A stretch of 64,000 nucleotides of DNA from Acanthosepion lycidas (GCA_963932145.1 CAWVQA010000092.1:248001-312000), one strand, 5' to 3'; counted from the stretch's first letter, positions 1-14,429 are shown. The notes: a model not told the origin generated them from the letters alone. Translations and numbers: made by a program.

Positions 1-159
1 GACTCATATGACTGGGATTTCCATGAAAAAGATTGTGGGCACAAAATACGTGATCACTGTACATTCTCCTTCTGTTTCCCATTACTATTTCTATTTTACT
101 TCCTCAATTTAGCATTATGGATAGGGAAAGACATAATCTAAGATCCGCAAAAAAATATT
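1..159. repeat. Partial satellite monomer at left edge
   Basis: The window opens inside a monomer at its position 43 (GACTCATATG), so 159 of 201 bases are present. It carries ACATTCTCC in place of ACATTTCTC and GGATAGGG in place of GGACAGGG. The GGATAGGG change ties it to the class found at 4179, 7395, 9606 and 11616, so the Domain I library already extends beyond the left edge. Confidence 0.95.
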
Positions 160-360
160 TTGCCTTCAAATTCATACCGTGATCGTAGCATGCATGGACT
201 CGACTCATATGACTGGGATTTCCATGAAAAAGATTGTGGGCACAAAATGGGTGATCACTGTACATTTCTCTTCTATTTCCCATTAGTATTTCTATTTTAC
301 TTCCTCAATTTAGCATTATGGACTGGGAAAGACCTAATCTAAGATCTGCAAAAAAATATT

Positions 361-1365
361 TTGCCTTCAAATTCATACCGTGATCGTAGCATGCCTGGAC
401 TCGACTCATCTGACTGGGATTTCCATGAAAAAGATTGTGGGCACAAAATGCGTTATCACTGTACATTTCTCTTCTATTTCCCATTACTATTTCTATTTTA
501 CTTCCTCAATTTAGCATTATGGACAGGGAAAAACCTAATCTAAGATCTGCAAAAAAATATTTTGCCATCAAATTCATACCGTGATCGTAGCATGCATAGA
601 CTCGACTCATATGACTGGGATTTCCATGAAAAAGCTTGTGGGCACAAAACGGGTGATCACTGTATATTTCTCTTCTATTTCCCATTAGTATTTCTATTTT
701 ACTTCCTCAAGTTAGTATTATGGACTGGGAAAGACCTAATCTAAGATCTGCAAAAAAATATTTTGCCTTCAAATTCATACCGTGATCGTAGCATGCCTGG
801 ACTCGACTCATATGACTGGGATTTCCATTAAAAAGATTGTGGGCACAAAATGCGTGATCACTGTACATTTCTCTTCTGTTTCCCATTACTATTTCTATTT
901 TACTTCCTCAATTTAGCATTATGGACAGGGAAAGACCTAATCTAAGATCTGCAAAAAAATATTTTGCCTTCAAATTTATACCGTGATCGTAGCATGCCTG
1001 GACTCGACTCATATGACTGGGATTTCCATGAAAAAGATTGTGGGCGGAAAATGGGTGATCACTGTACATTTCTCTTCTGTTTCCCATTACTATTTCTATT
1101 TTACTTCCTCAATTTAGCATTATAGACAGGGAAAGACCTAATCTAAGATCTGCAAAAAAATATTTTGTCTTCAAATTCATACCGTGATCGTTGCATGCCT
1201 GGACTCGACTCATATGACTGGGATTTCCATGAAAAAGATTGTGGGCACAAAATGCGTGATCACTGTACATTTCTCTTCTGTTTCCCATTAGTATTTCTAT
1301 GTTACTTCCTCAATTTAGCATTATGGACTGGGAAAGACCTAATCTAAGATCTGCAAAAAAATATT
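361..1365. repeat. 5-monomer HOR (1,005 bp), copy 1
   Basis: Five monomers in fixed order carry rare changes: GTTATCACTG and GGAAAAACC in the first, TTGCCATC with AAAGCTTG in the second, CCATTAAAAAG in the third, GGGCGGAAAATGGG in the fourth, and GATCGTTGC with TATGTTAC in the fifth. All recur in the same order in the next 1,005 bp. I saw two substitutions between the copies (TCATCTG versus TCATATG, and CATAGAC versus CATGGAC), so the duplication is recent relative to monomer divergence. Confidence 0.93.
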
Positions 1366-2370
1366 TTGCCTTCAAATTCATACCGTGATCGTAGCATGCC
1401 TGGACTCGACTCATATGACTGGGATTTCCATGAAAAAGATTGTGGGCACAAAATGCGTTATCACTGTACATTTCTCTTCTATTTCCCATTACTATTTCTA
1501 TTTTACTTCCTCAATTTAGCATTATGGACAGGGAAAAACCTAATCTAAGATCTGCAAAAAAATATTTTGCCATCAAATTCATACCGTGATCGTAGCATGC
1601 ATGGACTCGACTCATATGACTGGGATTTCCATGAAAAAGCTTGTGGGCACAAAACGGGTGATCACTGTATATTTCTCTTCTATTTCCCATTAGTATTTCT
1701 ATTTTACTTCCTCAAGTTAGTATTATGGACTGGGAAAGACCTAATCTAAGATCTGCAAAAAAATATTTTGCCTTCAAATTCATACCGTGATCGTAGCATG
1801 CCTGGACTCGACTCATATGACTGGGATTTCCATTAAAAAGATTGTGGGCACAAAATGCGTGATCACTGTACATTTCTCTTCTGTTTCCCATTACTATTTC
1901 TATTTTACTTCCTCAATTTAGCATTATGGACAGGGAAAGACCTAATCTAAGATCTGCAAAAAAATATTTTGCCTTCAAATTTATACCGTGATCGTAGCAT
2001 GCCTGGACTCGACTCATATGACTGGGATTTCCATGAAAAAGATTGTGGGCGGAAAATGGGTGATCACTGTACATTTCTCTTCTGTTTCCCATTACTATTT
2101 CTATTTTACTTCCTCAATTTAGCATTATAGACAGGGAAAGACCTAATCTAAGATCTGCAAAAAAATATTTTGTCTTCAAATTCATACCGTGATCGTTGCA
2201 TGCCTGGACTCGACTCATATGACTGGGATTTCCATGAAAAAGATTGTGGGCACAAAATGCGTGATCACTGTACATTTCTCTTCTGTTTCCCATTAGTATT
2301 TCTATGTTACTTCCTCAATTTAGCATTATGGACTGGGAAAGACCTAATCTAAGATCTGCAAAAAAATATT
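1366..2370. repeat. 5-monomer HOR (1,005 bp), copy 2
   Basis: Second copy of the 5-monomer unit, reproducing all rare markers of 361-1365 in order. The array then partly restarts: the monomer at 2371 again has GGGCGGAAAATGGG and TATAGAC, like the fourth member, which points to a further, truncated round of the same exchange. Confidence 0.93.
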
Positions 2371-4178
2371 TTGCCTTCAAATTCATACCGTGATCGTAGC
2401 ATGCCTGGACTCGACTCATATGACTGGGATTTCCATGAAAAAGATTGTGGGCGGAAAATGGGTGATCACTGTACATTTCTCTTCTGTTTCCCATTACTAT
2501 TTCTATTTTACTTCCTCAATTTAGCATTATAGACAGGGAAAGACCTAATCTAAGATCTGCAAAAAAATATTTTGTCTTCAAATTCATACCGTGATCGTAG
2601 CATGCCTGGATTCGACTCATATGACTGGGATTTCCATGTAAAAGATTGTGGGCACAAAATGCGTGATCACTGTACATTTCTCTTCTGTTTCCCATTACTA
2701 TTTCTATTTTACTTCCTCAATTTAGCATTATAGACAGGGAAAGACCTAATCTAAGATCTGCAAAAAAATATTTTGTCTTCAAATTCATACCGTGATCGTA
2801 GCATGCCTGGATTCGACTCATATGACTGGGATTTCCATGTAAAAGATTGTGGGCACAAAATGCGTGATCACTGTACATTTCTCTTCTGTTTCCCATTAGT
2901 ATTTCTATTTTACTTCCTCAATTTAGCATTATGGACAGGGAAAGACCTAATCTAAGATCTGCAAAAAAATATTTTGCCTTCAAATTCATACCGTGATCGT
3001 AGCATGCCTGGACTCGACTCATATGACTGGGATTTCCATGAAAAAGATTGTGGGCACAAAATGGGTGATCACTGTACTTTTCACTTCTGTTTCCCATTAC
3101 TATTTCTATTTTACTTCCTCAATTTAGCATTATCGACTGGGAAAGACGTAATCTAAGATCTGCAAAAAAATATTTTGCCTTCAAATTCATACCGTGATCG
3201 TAGCATGCCTGGACTCGACTCATATGACTGGGATTTCCATGAAAAAGATTGTGGGCACAAAATGCGTGATCACTGTACATTTCTCTTCTGTTTCCCATTA
3301 CTATTTCTATTTTACTTCCTCAATTTAGCATTATGGACAGGGAAAGACTTATCTAAGATCTGCAAAAAAATATTTTGCCTTCAAATTCATACCGTGATCG
3401 AAGCATGCCTGGACTCGACTCATATGACTGGGATTTCCATGAAAAAGATTGTGGGCACAAAATACGTGATCACTGTACATTTCTCTTCTGTTTCCCATTA
3501 CTATTTCTATTTTACTTCCTCAATTTAGCATTATGGACAGGGAAAGACCTAATCTAAGATCTGCAAAAAAATATTTTGCCTTCAAATTCATACCGTGATC
3601 GTAGCATGCCTGGACTCGACTCATATGACTGGGATTTCCATGAAAAAGATTGTGGGCACAAAATGGGTGATCACTGTACATTTCACCTCTGTTTCCCATT
3701 ACTATTTCTATTTTACTTCCTCAATTTAGCATTATGGACAGGGAAAGACCTAATCTAAGATCTGCAAAAAAATATTTTGCCTTCAAATTCATACCGTGAT
3801 CGTAGCATGCATGGACTCGTCTCATATGACTGGGTTTTCCATGAAAAAGATTGTGGGCAGAAAATGTGTGATCACTGTACATTTCTCTTCTGTTTCCCAT
3901 TACTATTTCTATTTTACTTCCTCAATTTACCATTATGGACAGGGAAAGACCTAATCTAAGATCTGCAAAAAAATATTTTGCCTTCAAATTCATACCGTGA
4001 TCGTAGCATGCCTGGACTCGACTCATATGACTGGGATTTCCATGAAAAAGATTGTGGGCACAAAATGCGTGATCACTGTACATTTCTCTTCTGTTTCCCA
4101 TTACTATTTCTATTTTACTTCCTCAATTTAGCATTATAGACAGGGAAAGACCTAATCTAAGATCTGCAAAAAAATATT
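2371..4178. repeat. Nine monomers without a clear HOR
   Basis: Monomers start at 2371, 2572, 2773, 2974, 3175, 3375, 3576, 3777 and 3978. Those at 2572 and 2773 share GATTCGACTC and CCATGTAAAAG and look like a single-monomer duplication. The monomer at 3175 is 200 bp because one base is missing in GACTTATC near 3350. The monomer at 3777 introduces the class with CTCGTCTC and GGTTTTCC that recurs throughout Domain I. Confidence 0.9.
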
Positions 4179-6992
4179 TTGTCTTCAAATTCATACCGTG
4201 ATCGTAGCAGGCCTGGACTCGACTCATATGACTGGGATTTCCATGAAAAAGATTGTGGGCACAAAATACATGATCACTGTACATTCCTCTTCTGTTTCCC
4301 ATTACTATTTCTATTTTACTTCCTCAATTTAGAATTATGGATAGGGAAAGACCTAATCTAAGATCAGGAAAAAAATATTTTGCTTTCAAATTCATACCGT
4401 GATCGTAGCATGCATGGACTCGACTCATATGACTGGGATTTCCATGAAAAAGATTGTGGGCACAAAATGCGTGATCACTGTACATTTCTCTTCTGTTTCC
4501 CATTACTATTTCTATTTTACTTCCTCAATTTAGCATTATGGACAGGGAAAGACCTAATCGAAGATCTGCAAAAAAATATTTTGCCTTCAAATTCATACCG
4601 TGATCGAAGCATGCCTGGACTCGACTCATATGACTGGGATTTCCATGAAAAAGATTGTGGGCACAAAATACGTGATCACTGTATATTTCTCTTCTGTTTC
4701 CCATTACTATTTCTATTTTACTTCCTCAATTTAGCATTATGGACAGGGAAAGACCTAATCTAAGATCTGCAAAAAAATATTTTGCCTTCAAATTCATACC
4801 GTGATCGTAGCATGCCTGGACTCGACTCATATGACTGGGATTTCCATGAAAAAGATTGTGGGCACAAAATGCGTGATCACTGTACATTTCTCTTCTGTTT
4901 CCCATTACTATTTCTATTTTACTTCCTCAATTTAGCATTATAGACAGGGAAAGACCTAATCTAAGATCTGCAAAAAAATATTTTGTCTTCAAATTCATAC
5001 CGTGATCGTAGCATGCCTGGACTCGACTCATATGACTGGGAATTCCATGAAAAAGATTGTGGGCACAAAATGCGTGATCACTGTACATTTCTCTTCTGTT
5101 TCCCATTACTATTTCTATTTTACTTCCTCAATTTAGCATTATGCACTGGGAAAGACGTAATCTAAGATCTGCAAAAAAATATTTTGCCTTCAAATTCATA
5201 CCGTGATCGTAGCATGCCTGGACTCGACTCATATGACTGGGAGTTCCATGAAAAAGATTGTGGGCACAACATGCGTGATCACTGTACATTTCTCTTCTGT
5301 TTCCCATTACTATTTCTATTTTACTTCCTCAATTTAGCATTATGGACAGGGAAAGACCTAATCTAAGATCTGCAAAAAAATATTTTGCCTTCAAATTCAT
5401 ACCGTGATCGAAGCATGCCTAGACTCGACTCATATGACTGGGATTTCCATGAAAAAGATTGTGGGCACAAAATACGTGATCACTGTATATTTCTCTTCTG
5501 TTTCCCATTACTATTTCTATTTTACTTCCTCAATTTAGCATTATGGACAGGGAAAGACCTAATCTAAGATCTGCAAAAAAATATTTTGCCTTCAAATTCA
5601 TACCGTGATCGTAGCATGCCTGGACTCGACTCATATGACTGGGATTTCCATGAAAAAGATTGTGGGCACAAAATACGTGATCACTGTATATTTCTCTTCT
5701 GTTTCCCATTACTATTTCTATTTTACTTCCTCAATTTAGCATTATGGACAGGGAAAGACCTAATCTAAGATCTGCAAAAAAATATTTTGCCTTCAAATTC
5801 ATACCGTGATCGTAGCATGCCTGGACTCGACTCATATGACTGGGAGTTCCATGAAAAAGATTGTGGGCACAAAATGCGTGATCACTGTACATTTCTCTTC
5901 TGTTTCCCATTACTATTTCTATTTTACTTCCTCAATTTAGCATTATGGACAGGGAAAGACCTAATCTAAGATCTGCAAAAAAATATTTTCCCTTCAAATT
6001 CACACGGTGATCGTAGCATGCCTGGACTCGACTCATATGACTGGGATTTCCATGAAAAAGATTGTGTGCACAAAATGGGTGATCACTGTACATTTCACCT
6101 CTGTTTCCCATTACTATTTCTATTTTACTTCCTCAATTTAGCATTATGGACAGGGAAAGACCTAATCTAAGATCTGCAAAAAAATATTTTGCCTTCAAAT
6201 TCATACCGTGATCGTAGCATGCATGGACTCGTCTCATATGACTGGGTTTTCCATGAAAAAGATTGTGGGCAGAAAATGTGTGATCACTGTACATTTCTCT
6301 TCTGTTTCCCATTACTATTTCTATTTTACTTCCTCAATTTACCATTATGGACAGTGAAAGACCTAATCTAAGATCTGCAAAAAAATATTTTGCCTTCAAA
6401 TTCATACCGTGATCGTAGTATGCCTGGACTCGACTCATATGACTGGGATTTCCATGAAAAAGATTGTGGGCACAAAATACGTGATCACTGTACATTTCTC
6501 TTCTGTTTCCCATTACTATTTCTATTTTACTTCCTCAATTTAGCATTATGGACAGGGAAAGACCTAATCTAAGATCTGCAAAAAAATATTTTGCCTTCAA
6601 ATTCATACCGTGATCGAAGCATGCCTGGACTCGACTCATATGACTGGGATTTCCATGAAAAAGATTGTGGGCACAAAATACGTGATCACTGTACATTTCT
6701 CTTCTGTTTCCCATTACTATTTCTATTTTACTTCCTCAATTTAGCATTATGGACAGGGAAAGACCTAATCTAAGATCTGCAAAAAAATATTTTGCCTTCA
6801 AATTCATACCGTGATCGTAGCATGCCTGGACTCGACTCATATGACTGGGATTTCCATGAAAAAGATTGTGGGCACAAAATGCGTGATCACTGTACATTTC
6901 TCTTCTGTTTCCCATTACTATTTCTATTTTACTTCCTCAATTTAGCATTATAGACAGGGAAAGACCTAATCTAAGATCTGCAAAAAAATATT
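4179..6992. repeat. 14-monomer HOR (2,814 bp)
   Basis: The unit opens with a class bearing GCAGGCCTGG, ACATGATC, ACATTCCTC and GATCAGG, then a TTGCTTTC monomer. It matches the 11-monomer unit at 7395-9605: the first six monomers align with 7395-8600 and the last five (5988-6992, opening with CACACGG) align with 8601-9605. The extra three monomers (5385-5987) account for the difference. Both units share the rare GACAGTGAAAG at the GGTTTTCC monomer (6189 and 8802). Confidence 0.88.
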
Positions 6993-7394
6993 TTGTCTTC
7001 AAATTCATACCGTGATCGTAGCAGGCCTGGACTCGACTCATATGACTGGGATTTCCATGAAAAAGATTGTGGGCACAAAATACATGATCACTGTACATTC
7101 CTCTTCTGTTTCCCATTAATATTTCTATTTTACTTCCTCAATTTAGCATTATGGATAGGGAAAGACCTAATCTAAGATCAGGAAAAAAATATTTTGCTTT
7201 CAAATTCATACCGTGATCGTAGCATGCATGGACTCGACTCATATGACTGGGATTTCCATGAAAAAGATTGTGGGCACAAAATGCGTGATCACTGTACATT
7301 TCTCTTCTGTTTCCCATTACTATTTCTATTTTACTTCCTCAATTTAGCATTATAGACAGGGAAAGACCTAATCTAAGATCTGCAAAAAAATATT
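6993..7394. repeat. Two-monomer fragment of the HOR
   Basis: This dimer repeats the opening pair of the flanking units: a GCAGGCC monomer and a TTGCTTTC monomer. The second ends in TATAGAC and is followed by TTGTC, as in the last monomer of the unit, suggesting it is a crossover product joining the second monomer to the last. The unit restarts at once at 7395. Confidence 0.85.
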
Positions 7395-9605
7395 TTGTCT
7401 TCAAATTCATACCGTGATCGTAGCAGGCCTGGACTCGACTCATATGACTGGGATTTCCATGAAAAAGATTGTGGGCACAAAATACATGATCACTGTACAT
7501 TCCTCTTCTGTTTCCCATTACTATTTCTATTTTACTTCCTCAATTTAGCATTATGGATAGGGAAAGACCTAATCTAAGATCAGGAAAAAAATATTTTGCT
7601 TTCAAATTCATACCGTGATCGTAGCATGCATGGACTCGACTCATATGACTGGGATTTCCATGAAAAAGATTGTGGGCACAAAATGCGTGATCACTGTACA
7701 TTTCTCTTCTGTTTCCCATTACTATTTCTATTTTACTTCCTCAATTTAGCATTATGGACAGGGAAAGACCTAATCTAAGATCTGCAAAAAAATATTTTGC
7801 CTTCAAATTCATACCGTGATCGAAGCATGCCTGGACTCGACTCATATGACTGGGATTTCCATGAAAAAGATTGTGGGCACAAAATACGTGATCACTGTAT
7901 ATTTCTCTTCTGTTTCCCATTACTATTTCTATTTTACTTCCTCAATTTAGCATTATGGACAGGGAAAGACCTAATCTAAGATCTGCAAAAAAATATTTTG
8001 CCTTCAAATTCATACCGTGATCGTAGCATGCCTGGACTCGACTCATATGACTGGGATTTCCATGAAAAAGATTGTGGGCACAAAATGCGTGATCACTGTA
8101 CATTTCTCTTCTGTTTCCCATTACTATTTCTATTTTACTTCCTCAATTTAGCATTATAGACAGGGAAAGACCTAATCTAAGATCTGCAAAAAAATATTTT
8201 GTCTTCAAATTCATACCGTGATCGTAGCATGCCTGGACTCGACTCATATGACTGGGAATTCCATGAAAAAGATTGTGGGCACAAAATGCGTGATCACTGT
8301 ACATTTCTCTTCTGTTTCCCATTACTATTTCTATTTTACTTCCTCAATTTAGCATTATGCACTGGGAAAGACGTAATCTAAGATCTGCAAAAAAATATTT
8401 TGCCTTCAAATTCATACCGTGATCGTAGCATGCCTGGACTCGACTCATATGACTGGGAGTTCCATGAAAAAGATTGTGGGCACAAAATGCGTGATCACTG
8501 TACATTTCTCTTCTGTTTCCCATTACTATTTCTATTTTACTTCCTCAATTTAGCATTATGGACAGGGAAAGACCTAATCTAAGATCTGCAAAAAAATATT
8601 TTCCCTTCAAATTCACACGGTGATCGTAGCATGCCTGGACTCGACTCATATGACTGGGATTTCCATGAAAAAGATTGTGTGCACAAAATGGGTGATCACT
8701 GTACATTTCACCTCTGTTTCCCATTACTATTTCTATTTTACTTCCTCAATTTAGCATTATGGACAGGGAAAGACCTAATCTAAGATCTGCAAAAAAATAT
8801 TTTGCCTTCAAATTCATACCGTGATCGTAGCATGCATGGACTCGTCTCATATGACTGGGTTTTCCATGAAAAAGATTGTGGGCAGAAAATGTGTGATCAC
8901 TGTACATTTCTCTTCTGTTTCCCATTACTATTTCTATTTTACTTCCTCAATTTACCATTATGGACAGTGAAAGACCTAATCTAAGATCTGCAAAAAAATA
9001 TTTTGCCTTCAAATTCATACCGTGATCGTAGTATGCCTGGACTCGACTCATATGACTGGGATTTCCATGAAAAAGATTGTGGGCACAAAATACGTGATCA
9101 CTGTACATTTCTCTTCTGTTTCCCATTACTATTTCTATTTTACTTCCTCAATTTAGCATTATGGACAGGGAAAGACCTAATCTAAGATCTGCAAAAAAAT
9201 ATTTTGCCTTCAAATTCATACCGTGATCGAAGCATGCCTGGACTCGACTCATATGACTGGGATTTCCATGAAAAAGATTGTGGGCACAAAATACGTGATC
9301 ACTGTACATTTCTCTTCTGTTTCCCATTACTATTTCTATTTTACTTCCTCAATTTAGCATTATGGACAGGGAAAGACCTAATCTAAGATCTGCAAAAAAA
9401 TATTTTGCCTTCAAATTCATACCGTGATCGTAGCATGCCTGGACTCGACTCATATGACTGGGATTTCCATGAAAAAGATTGTGGGCACAAAATGCGTGAT
9501 CACTGTACATTTCTCTTCTGTTTCCCATTACTATTTCTATTTTACTTCCTCAATTTAGCATTATAGACAGGGAAAGACCTAATCTAAGATCTGCAAAAAA
9601 ATATT
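7395..9605. repeat. 11-monomer HOR (2,211 bp)
   Basis: The order begins GCAGGCC, TTGCTTTC, GATCGAAGC with GTATATTTC, a TATAGAC copy, GGAATTCC with GCACTGGG, GGAGTTCC, CACACGG with CACCTC, then GGTTTTCC with CAGTGAAAG. It ends with two ATACGTG monomers and a TATAGAC monomer. The order recurs in the next unit with one ATACGTG monomer missing. Confidence 0.9.
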
Positions 9606-11615
9606 TTGTCTTCAAATTCATACCGTGATCGTAGCAGGCCTGGACTCGACTCATATGACTGGGATTTCCATGAAAAAGATTGTGGGCACAAAATACATGA
9701 TCACTGTACATTCCTCTTCTGTTTCCCATTACTATTTCTATTTTACTTCCTCAATTTAGCATTATGGATAGGGAAAGACCTAATCTAAGATCAGGAAAAA
9801 AATATTTTGCTTTCAAATTCATACCGTGATCGTAGCATGCATGGACTCGACTCATATGACTGGGATTTCCATGAAAAAGATTGTGGGCACAAAATGCGTG
9901 ATCACTGTACATTTCTCTTCTGTTTCCCATTACTATTTCTATTTTACTTCCTCAATTTAGCATTATGGACAGGGAAAGACCTAATCTAAGATCTGCAAAA
10001 AAATATTTTGCCTTCAAATTCATACCGTGATCGAAGCATGCCTGGACTCGACTCATATGACTGGGATTTCCATGAAAAAGATTGTGGGCACAAAATACGT
10101 GATCACTGTATATTTCTCTTCTGTTTCCCATTACTATTTCTATTTTACTTCCTCAATTTAGCATTATGGACAGGGAAAGACCTAATCTAAGATCTGCAAA
10201 AAAATATTTTGCCTTCAAATTCATACCGTGATCGTAGCATGCCTGGACTCGACTCATATGACTGGGATTTCCATGAAAAAGATTGTGGGCACAAAATGCG
10301 TGATCACTGTACATTTCTCTTCTGTTTCCCATTACTATTTCTATTTTACTTCCTCAATTTAGCATTATAGACAGGGAAAGACCTAATCTAAGATCTGCAA
10401 AAAAATATTTTGTCTTCAAATTCATACCGTGATCGTAGCATGCCTGGACTCGACTCATATGACTGGGAATTCCATGAAAAAGATTGTGGGCACAAAATGC
10501 GTGATCACTGTACATTTCTCTTCTGTTTCCCATTACTATTTCTATTTTACTTCCTCAATTTAGCATTATGCACTGGGAAAGACGTAATCTAAGATCTGCA
10601 AAAAAATATTTTGCCTTCAAATTCATACCGTGATCGTAGCATGCCTGGACTCGACTCATATGACTGGGAGTTCCATGAAAAAGATTGTGGGCACAAAATG
10701 CGTGATCACTGTACATTTCTCTTCTGTTTCCCATTACTATTTCTATTTTACTTCCTCAATTTAGCATTATGGACAGGGAAAGACCTAATCTAAGATCTGC
10801 AAAAAAATATTTTCCCTTCAAATTCACACGGTGATCGTAGCATGCCTGGACTCGACTCATATGACTGGGATTTCCATGAAAAAGATTGTGTGCACAAAAT
10901 GGGTGATCACTGTACATTTCACCTCTGTTTCCCATTACTATTTCTATTTTACTTCCTCAATTTAGCATTATGGACAGGGAAAGACCTAATCTAAGATCTG
11001 CAAAAAAATATTTTGCCTTCAAATTCATACCGTGATCGTAGCATGCATGGACTCGTCTCATATGACTGGGTTTTCCATGAAAATGATTGTGGGCAGAAAA
11101 TGTGTGATCACTGTACATTTCTCTTCTGTTTCCCATTACTATTTCTATTTTACTTCCTCAATTTACCATTATGGACAGGGAAAGACCTAATCTAAGATCT
11201 GCAAAAAAATATTTTGCCTTCAAATTCATACCGTGATCGTAGTATGCCTGGACTCGACTCATATGACTGGGATTTCCATGAAAAAGATTGTGGGCACAAA
11301 ATACGTGATCACTGTACATTTCTCTTCTGTTTCCCATTACTATTTCTATTTTACTTCCTCAATTTAGCATTATGGACAGGGAAAGACCTAATCTAAGATC
11401 TGCAAAAAAATATTTTGCCTTCAAATTCATACCGTGATCGTAGCATGCCTGGACTCGACTCATATGACTGGGATTTCCATGAAAAAGATTGTGGGCACAA
11501 AATGCGTGATCACTGTACATTTCTCTTCTGTTTCCCATTACTATTTCTATTTTACTTCCTCAATTTAGCATTATAGACAGGGAAAGACCTAATCTAAGAT
11601 CTGCAAGAAAATATT
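9606..11615. repeat. 10-monomer HOR (2,010 bp), deletion derivative of the 11-mer
   Basis: Same class order as 7395-9605, except that one of the two consecutive ATACGTG monomers is absent. The GGTTTTCC monomer at 11013 has GACAGGG rather than CAGTG and a private AAAATGATTG. The one-monomer difference fits unequal exchange between neighbouring monomers. Confidence 0.9.
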
Positions 11616-13022
11616 TTGTCTTCAAATTCATACCGTGATCGTAGCAGGCCTGGACTCGACTCATATGACTGGGATTTCCATGAAAAAGATTGTGGGCACA
11701 AAATACATGATCACTGTACATTCCTCTTCTGTTTCCCATTACTATTTCTATTTTACTTCCTCAATTTAGCATTATGGATAGGGAAAGACCTAATCTAAGA
11801 TCAGGGAAAAAATATTTTGCTTTCAAATTCATACCGTGATCGTAGCATGCATGGACTCGACTCATATGACTGGGATTTCCATGAAAAAGATTGTGGGCAC
11901 AAAATGGGTGATCACTGTACATTTCTCTTCTATTTCCCATTAGTATTTCTATTTTACTTCCTCAATTTAGCATTATGGACTGGGAAAGACCTAATCTAAG
12001 ATCTGCAAAAAAATATTTTGCCTTCAAATTCATACCGTGATCGTAGCATGCCTGGACTCGACTCATATGACTGGGATTTCCATGAAAAAGATTGTGGGCA
12101 CAAAATGAGTGATCACTGTACATTTCTCTTCTGTTTCCCATTACTATTTCTATTTTACTTCCTCAATTTAGCATTATGGACAGGGAAAGACCTAATCTAA
12201 GATCTGCAAAAAAATATTTTCCCTTCAAATTCACACGGTGATCGTAGCATGCCTGGACTCGACTCATATGACTGGGATTTCCATGAAAAAGATTGTGTGC
12301 ACAAAATGGGTGATCACTGTACATTTCACCTCTGTTTCCCATTACTATTTCTATTTTACTTCCTCAATTTAGCATTATGGACAGGGAAAGACCTAATCTA
12401 AGATCTGCAAAAAAATATTTTGCCTTCAAATTCATACCGTGATCGTAGCATGCATGGACTCGTCTCATATGACTGGGTTTTCCATGAAAAAGATTGTGGG
12501 CAGAAAATGTGTGATCACTGTACATTTCTCTTCTGTTTCCCATTACTATTTCTATTTTACTTCCTCAATTTACCATTATGGACAGGGAAAGACCTAATCT
12601 AAGATCTGCAAAAAAATATTTTGCCTTCAAATTCATACCGTGATCGTAGTATGCCTGGACTCGACTGATATGACTGGGATTTCCATGAAAAAGATTGTGG
12701 GCACAAAATACGTGATCACTGTACATTTCTCTTCTGTTTCCCATTACTATTTCTATTTTACTTCCTCAATTTAGCATTATGGACAGGGAAAGACCTAATC
12801 TAAGATCTGCAAAAAAATATTTTGCCTTCAAATTCATACCGTGATCGTAGCATGCCTGGACTCGACTCATATGACTGGGATTTCCATGAAAAAGATTGTG
12901 GGCACAAAATGCGTGATCACTGTACATTTCTCTTCTGTTTCCCATTACTATTTCTATTTTACTTCCTCAATTTAGCATTATAGACAGGGAAAGACCTAAT
13001 CTAAGATCTGCAAAAAAATATT
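11616..13022. repeat. 7-monomer HOR (1,407 bp), copy 1
   Basis: Starts with the GCAGGCC monomer, then TTGCTTTC joined to ATGGGTG/TTCTATTTCC, ATGAGTG, CACACGG, GGTTTTCC, an ATACGTG copy (with CTGATATG at 12664) and a TATAGAC copy. GATCAGGG at the first junction is a marker shared with 13023, 14430 and 17244 but not with the earlier units, which have GATCAGGA. Confidence 0.9.
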
Positions 13023-14429
13023 TTGTCTTCAAATTCATACCGTGATCGTAGCAGGCCTGGACTCGACTCATATGACTGGGATTTCCATGAAAAAGATTGT
13101 GGGCACAAAATACATGATCACTGTACATTCCTCTTCTGTTTCCCATTACTATTTCTATTTTACTTCCTCAATTTAGCATTATGGATAGGGAAAGACCTAA
13201 TCTAAGATCAGGGAAAAAATATTTTGCTTTCAAATTCATACCGTGATCGTAGCATGCATGGACTCGACTCATATGACTGGGATTTCCATGAAAAAGATTG
13301 TGGGCACAAAATGGGTGATCACTGTACATTTCTCTTCTATTTCCCATTAGTATTTCTATTTTACTTCCTCAATTTAGCATTATGGACTGGGAAAGACCTA
13401 ATCTAAGATCTGCAAAAAAATATTTTGCCTTCAAATTCATACCGTGATCGTAGCATGCCTGGACTCGACTCATATGACTGGGATTTCCATGAAAAAGATT
13501 GTGGGCACAAAATGAGTGATCACTGTACATTTCTCTTCTGTTTCCCATTACTATTTCTATTTTACTTCCTCAATTTAGCATTATGGACAGGGAAAGACCT
13601 AATCTAAGATCTGCAAAAAAATATTTTGCCTTCAAATTCATACCGTGATCGTAGCATCCCTGGACTCGACTCATATGACTGGGATTTCCATGAAAAAGAT
13701 TGTGGGCACAAAATGCGTGATCACTGTACATTTCTCTTCTGTTTCCCATTACTATTTCTATTTTACTTCCTCAATTTAGCATTATAGACAGGGAAAGACC
13801 TAATCTAAGATCTGCAAAAAAATATTTTGCCTTCAAATTCATACCGTGACCGTAGCATGCATGGACTCGTCTCATATGACTGGGTTTTCCATGAAAAAGA
13901 TTGTGGGCAGAAAATGTGTGATCACTGTACATTTCTCTTCTGTTTCCCATTACTATTTCTATTTTACTTCCTCAATTTACCATTATGGACAGGGAAAGAC
14001 CTAATCTAAGATCTGCAAAAAAATATTTTGCCTTCAAATTCATACCGTGATCGTAGTATGCCTGGACTCGACTCATATGACTGGGATTTCCATGAAAAAG
14101 ATTGTGGGCACAAAATACGTGATCACTGTACATTTCTCTTCTGTTTCCCATTACTATTTCTATTTTACTTCCTCAATTTAGCATTATGGACAGGGAAAGA
14201 CCTAATCTAAGATCTGCAAAAAAATATTTTGCCTTCAAATTCATACCGTGATCGTAGCATGCCTGGACTCGACTCATATGACTGGGATTTCCATGAAAAA
14301 GATTGTGGGCACAAAATGCGTGATCACTGTACATTTCTCTTCTGTTTCCCATTACTATTTCTATTTTACTTCCTCAATTTAGCATTATAGACAGGGAAAG
14401 ACCTAATCTAAGATCTGCAAAAAAATATT
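13023..14429. repeat. 7-monomer HOR (1,407 bp), copy 2
   Basis: Same order as 11616-13022 except at the fourth monomer (13626), which is a GCATCCC/TATAGAC class instead of CACACGG/CACCTC. This is a single-monomer replacement within an otherwise conserved unit, consistent with conversion or a double crossover. Confidence 0.88.

Noticed and set aside
160-342. 60-codon open frame repeated in most monomers
   Set aside because: It starts with TTG, has no ribosome-binding or Kozak context, and is closed by TAG in many monomers (TATAGAC classes). It exists only because the repeat length is divisible by three. This is not a gene family.
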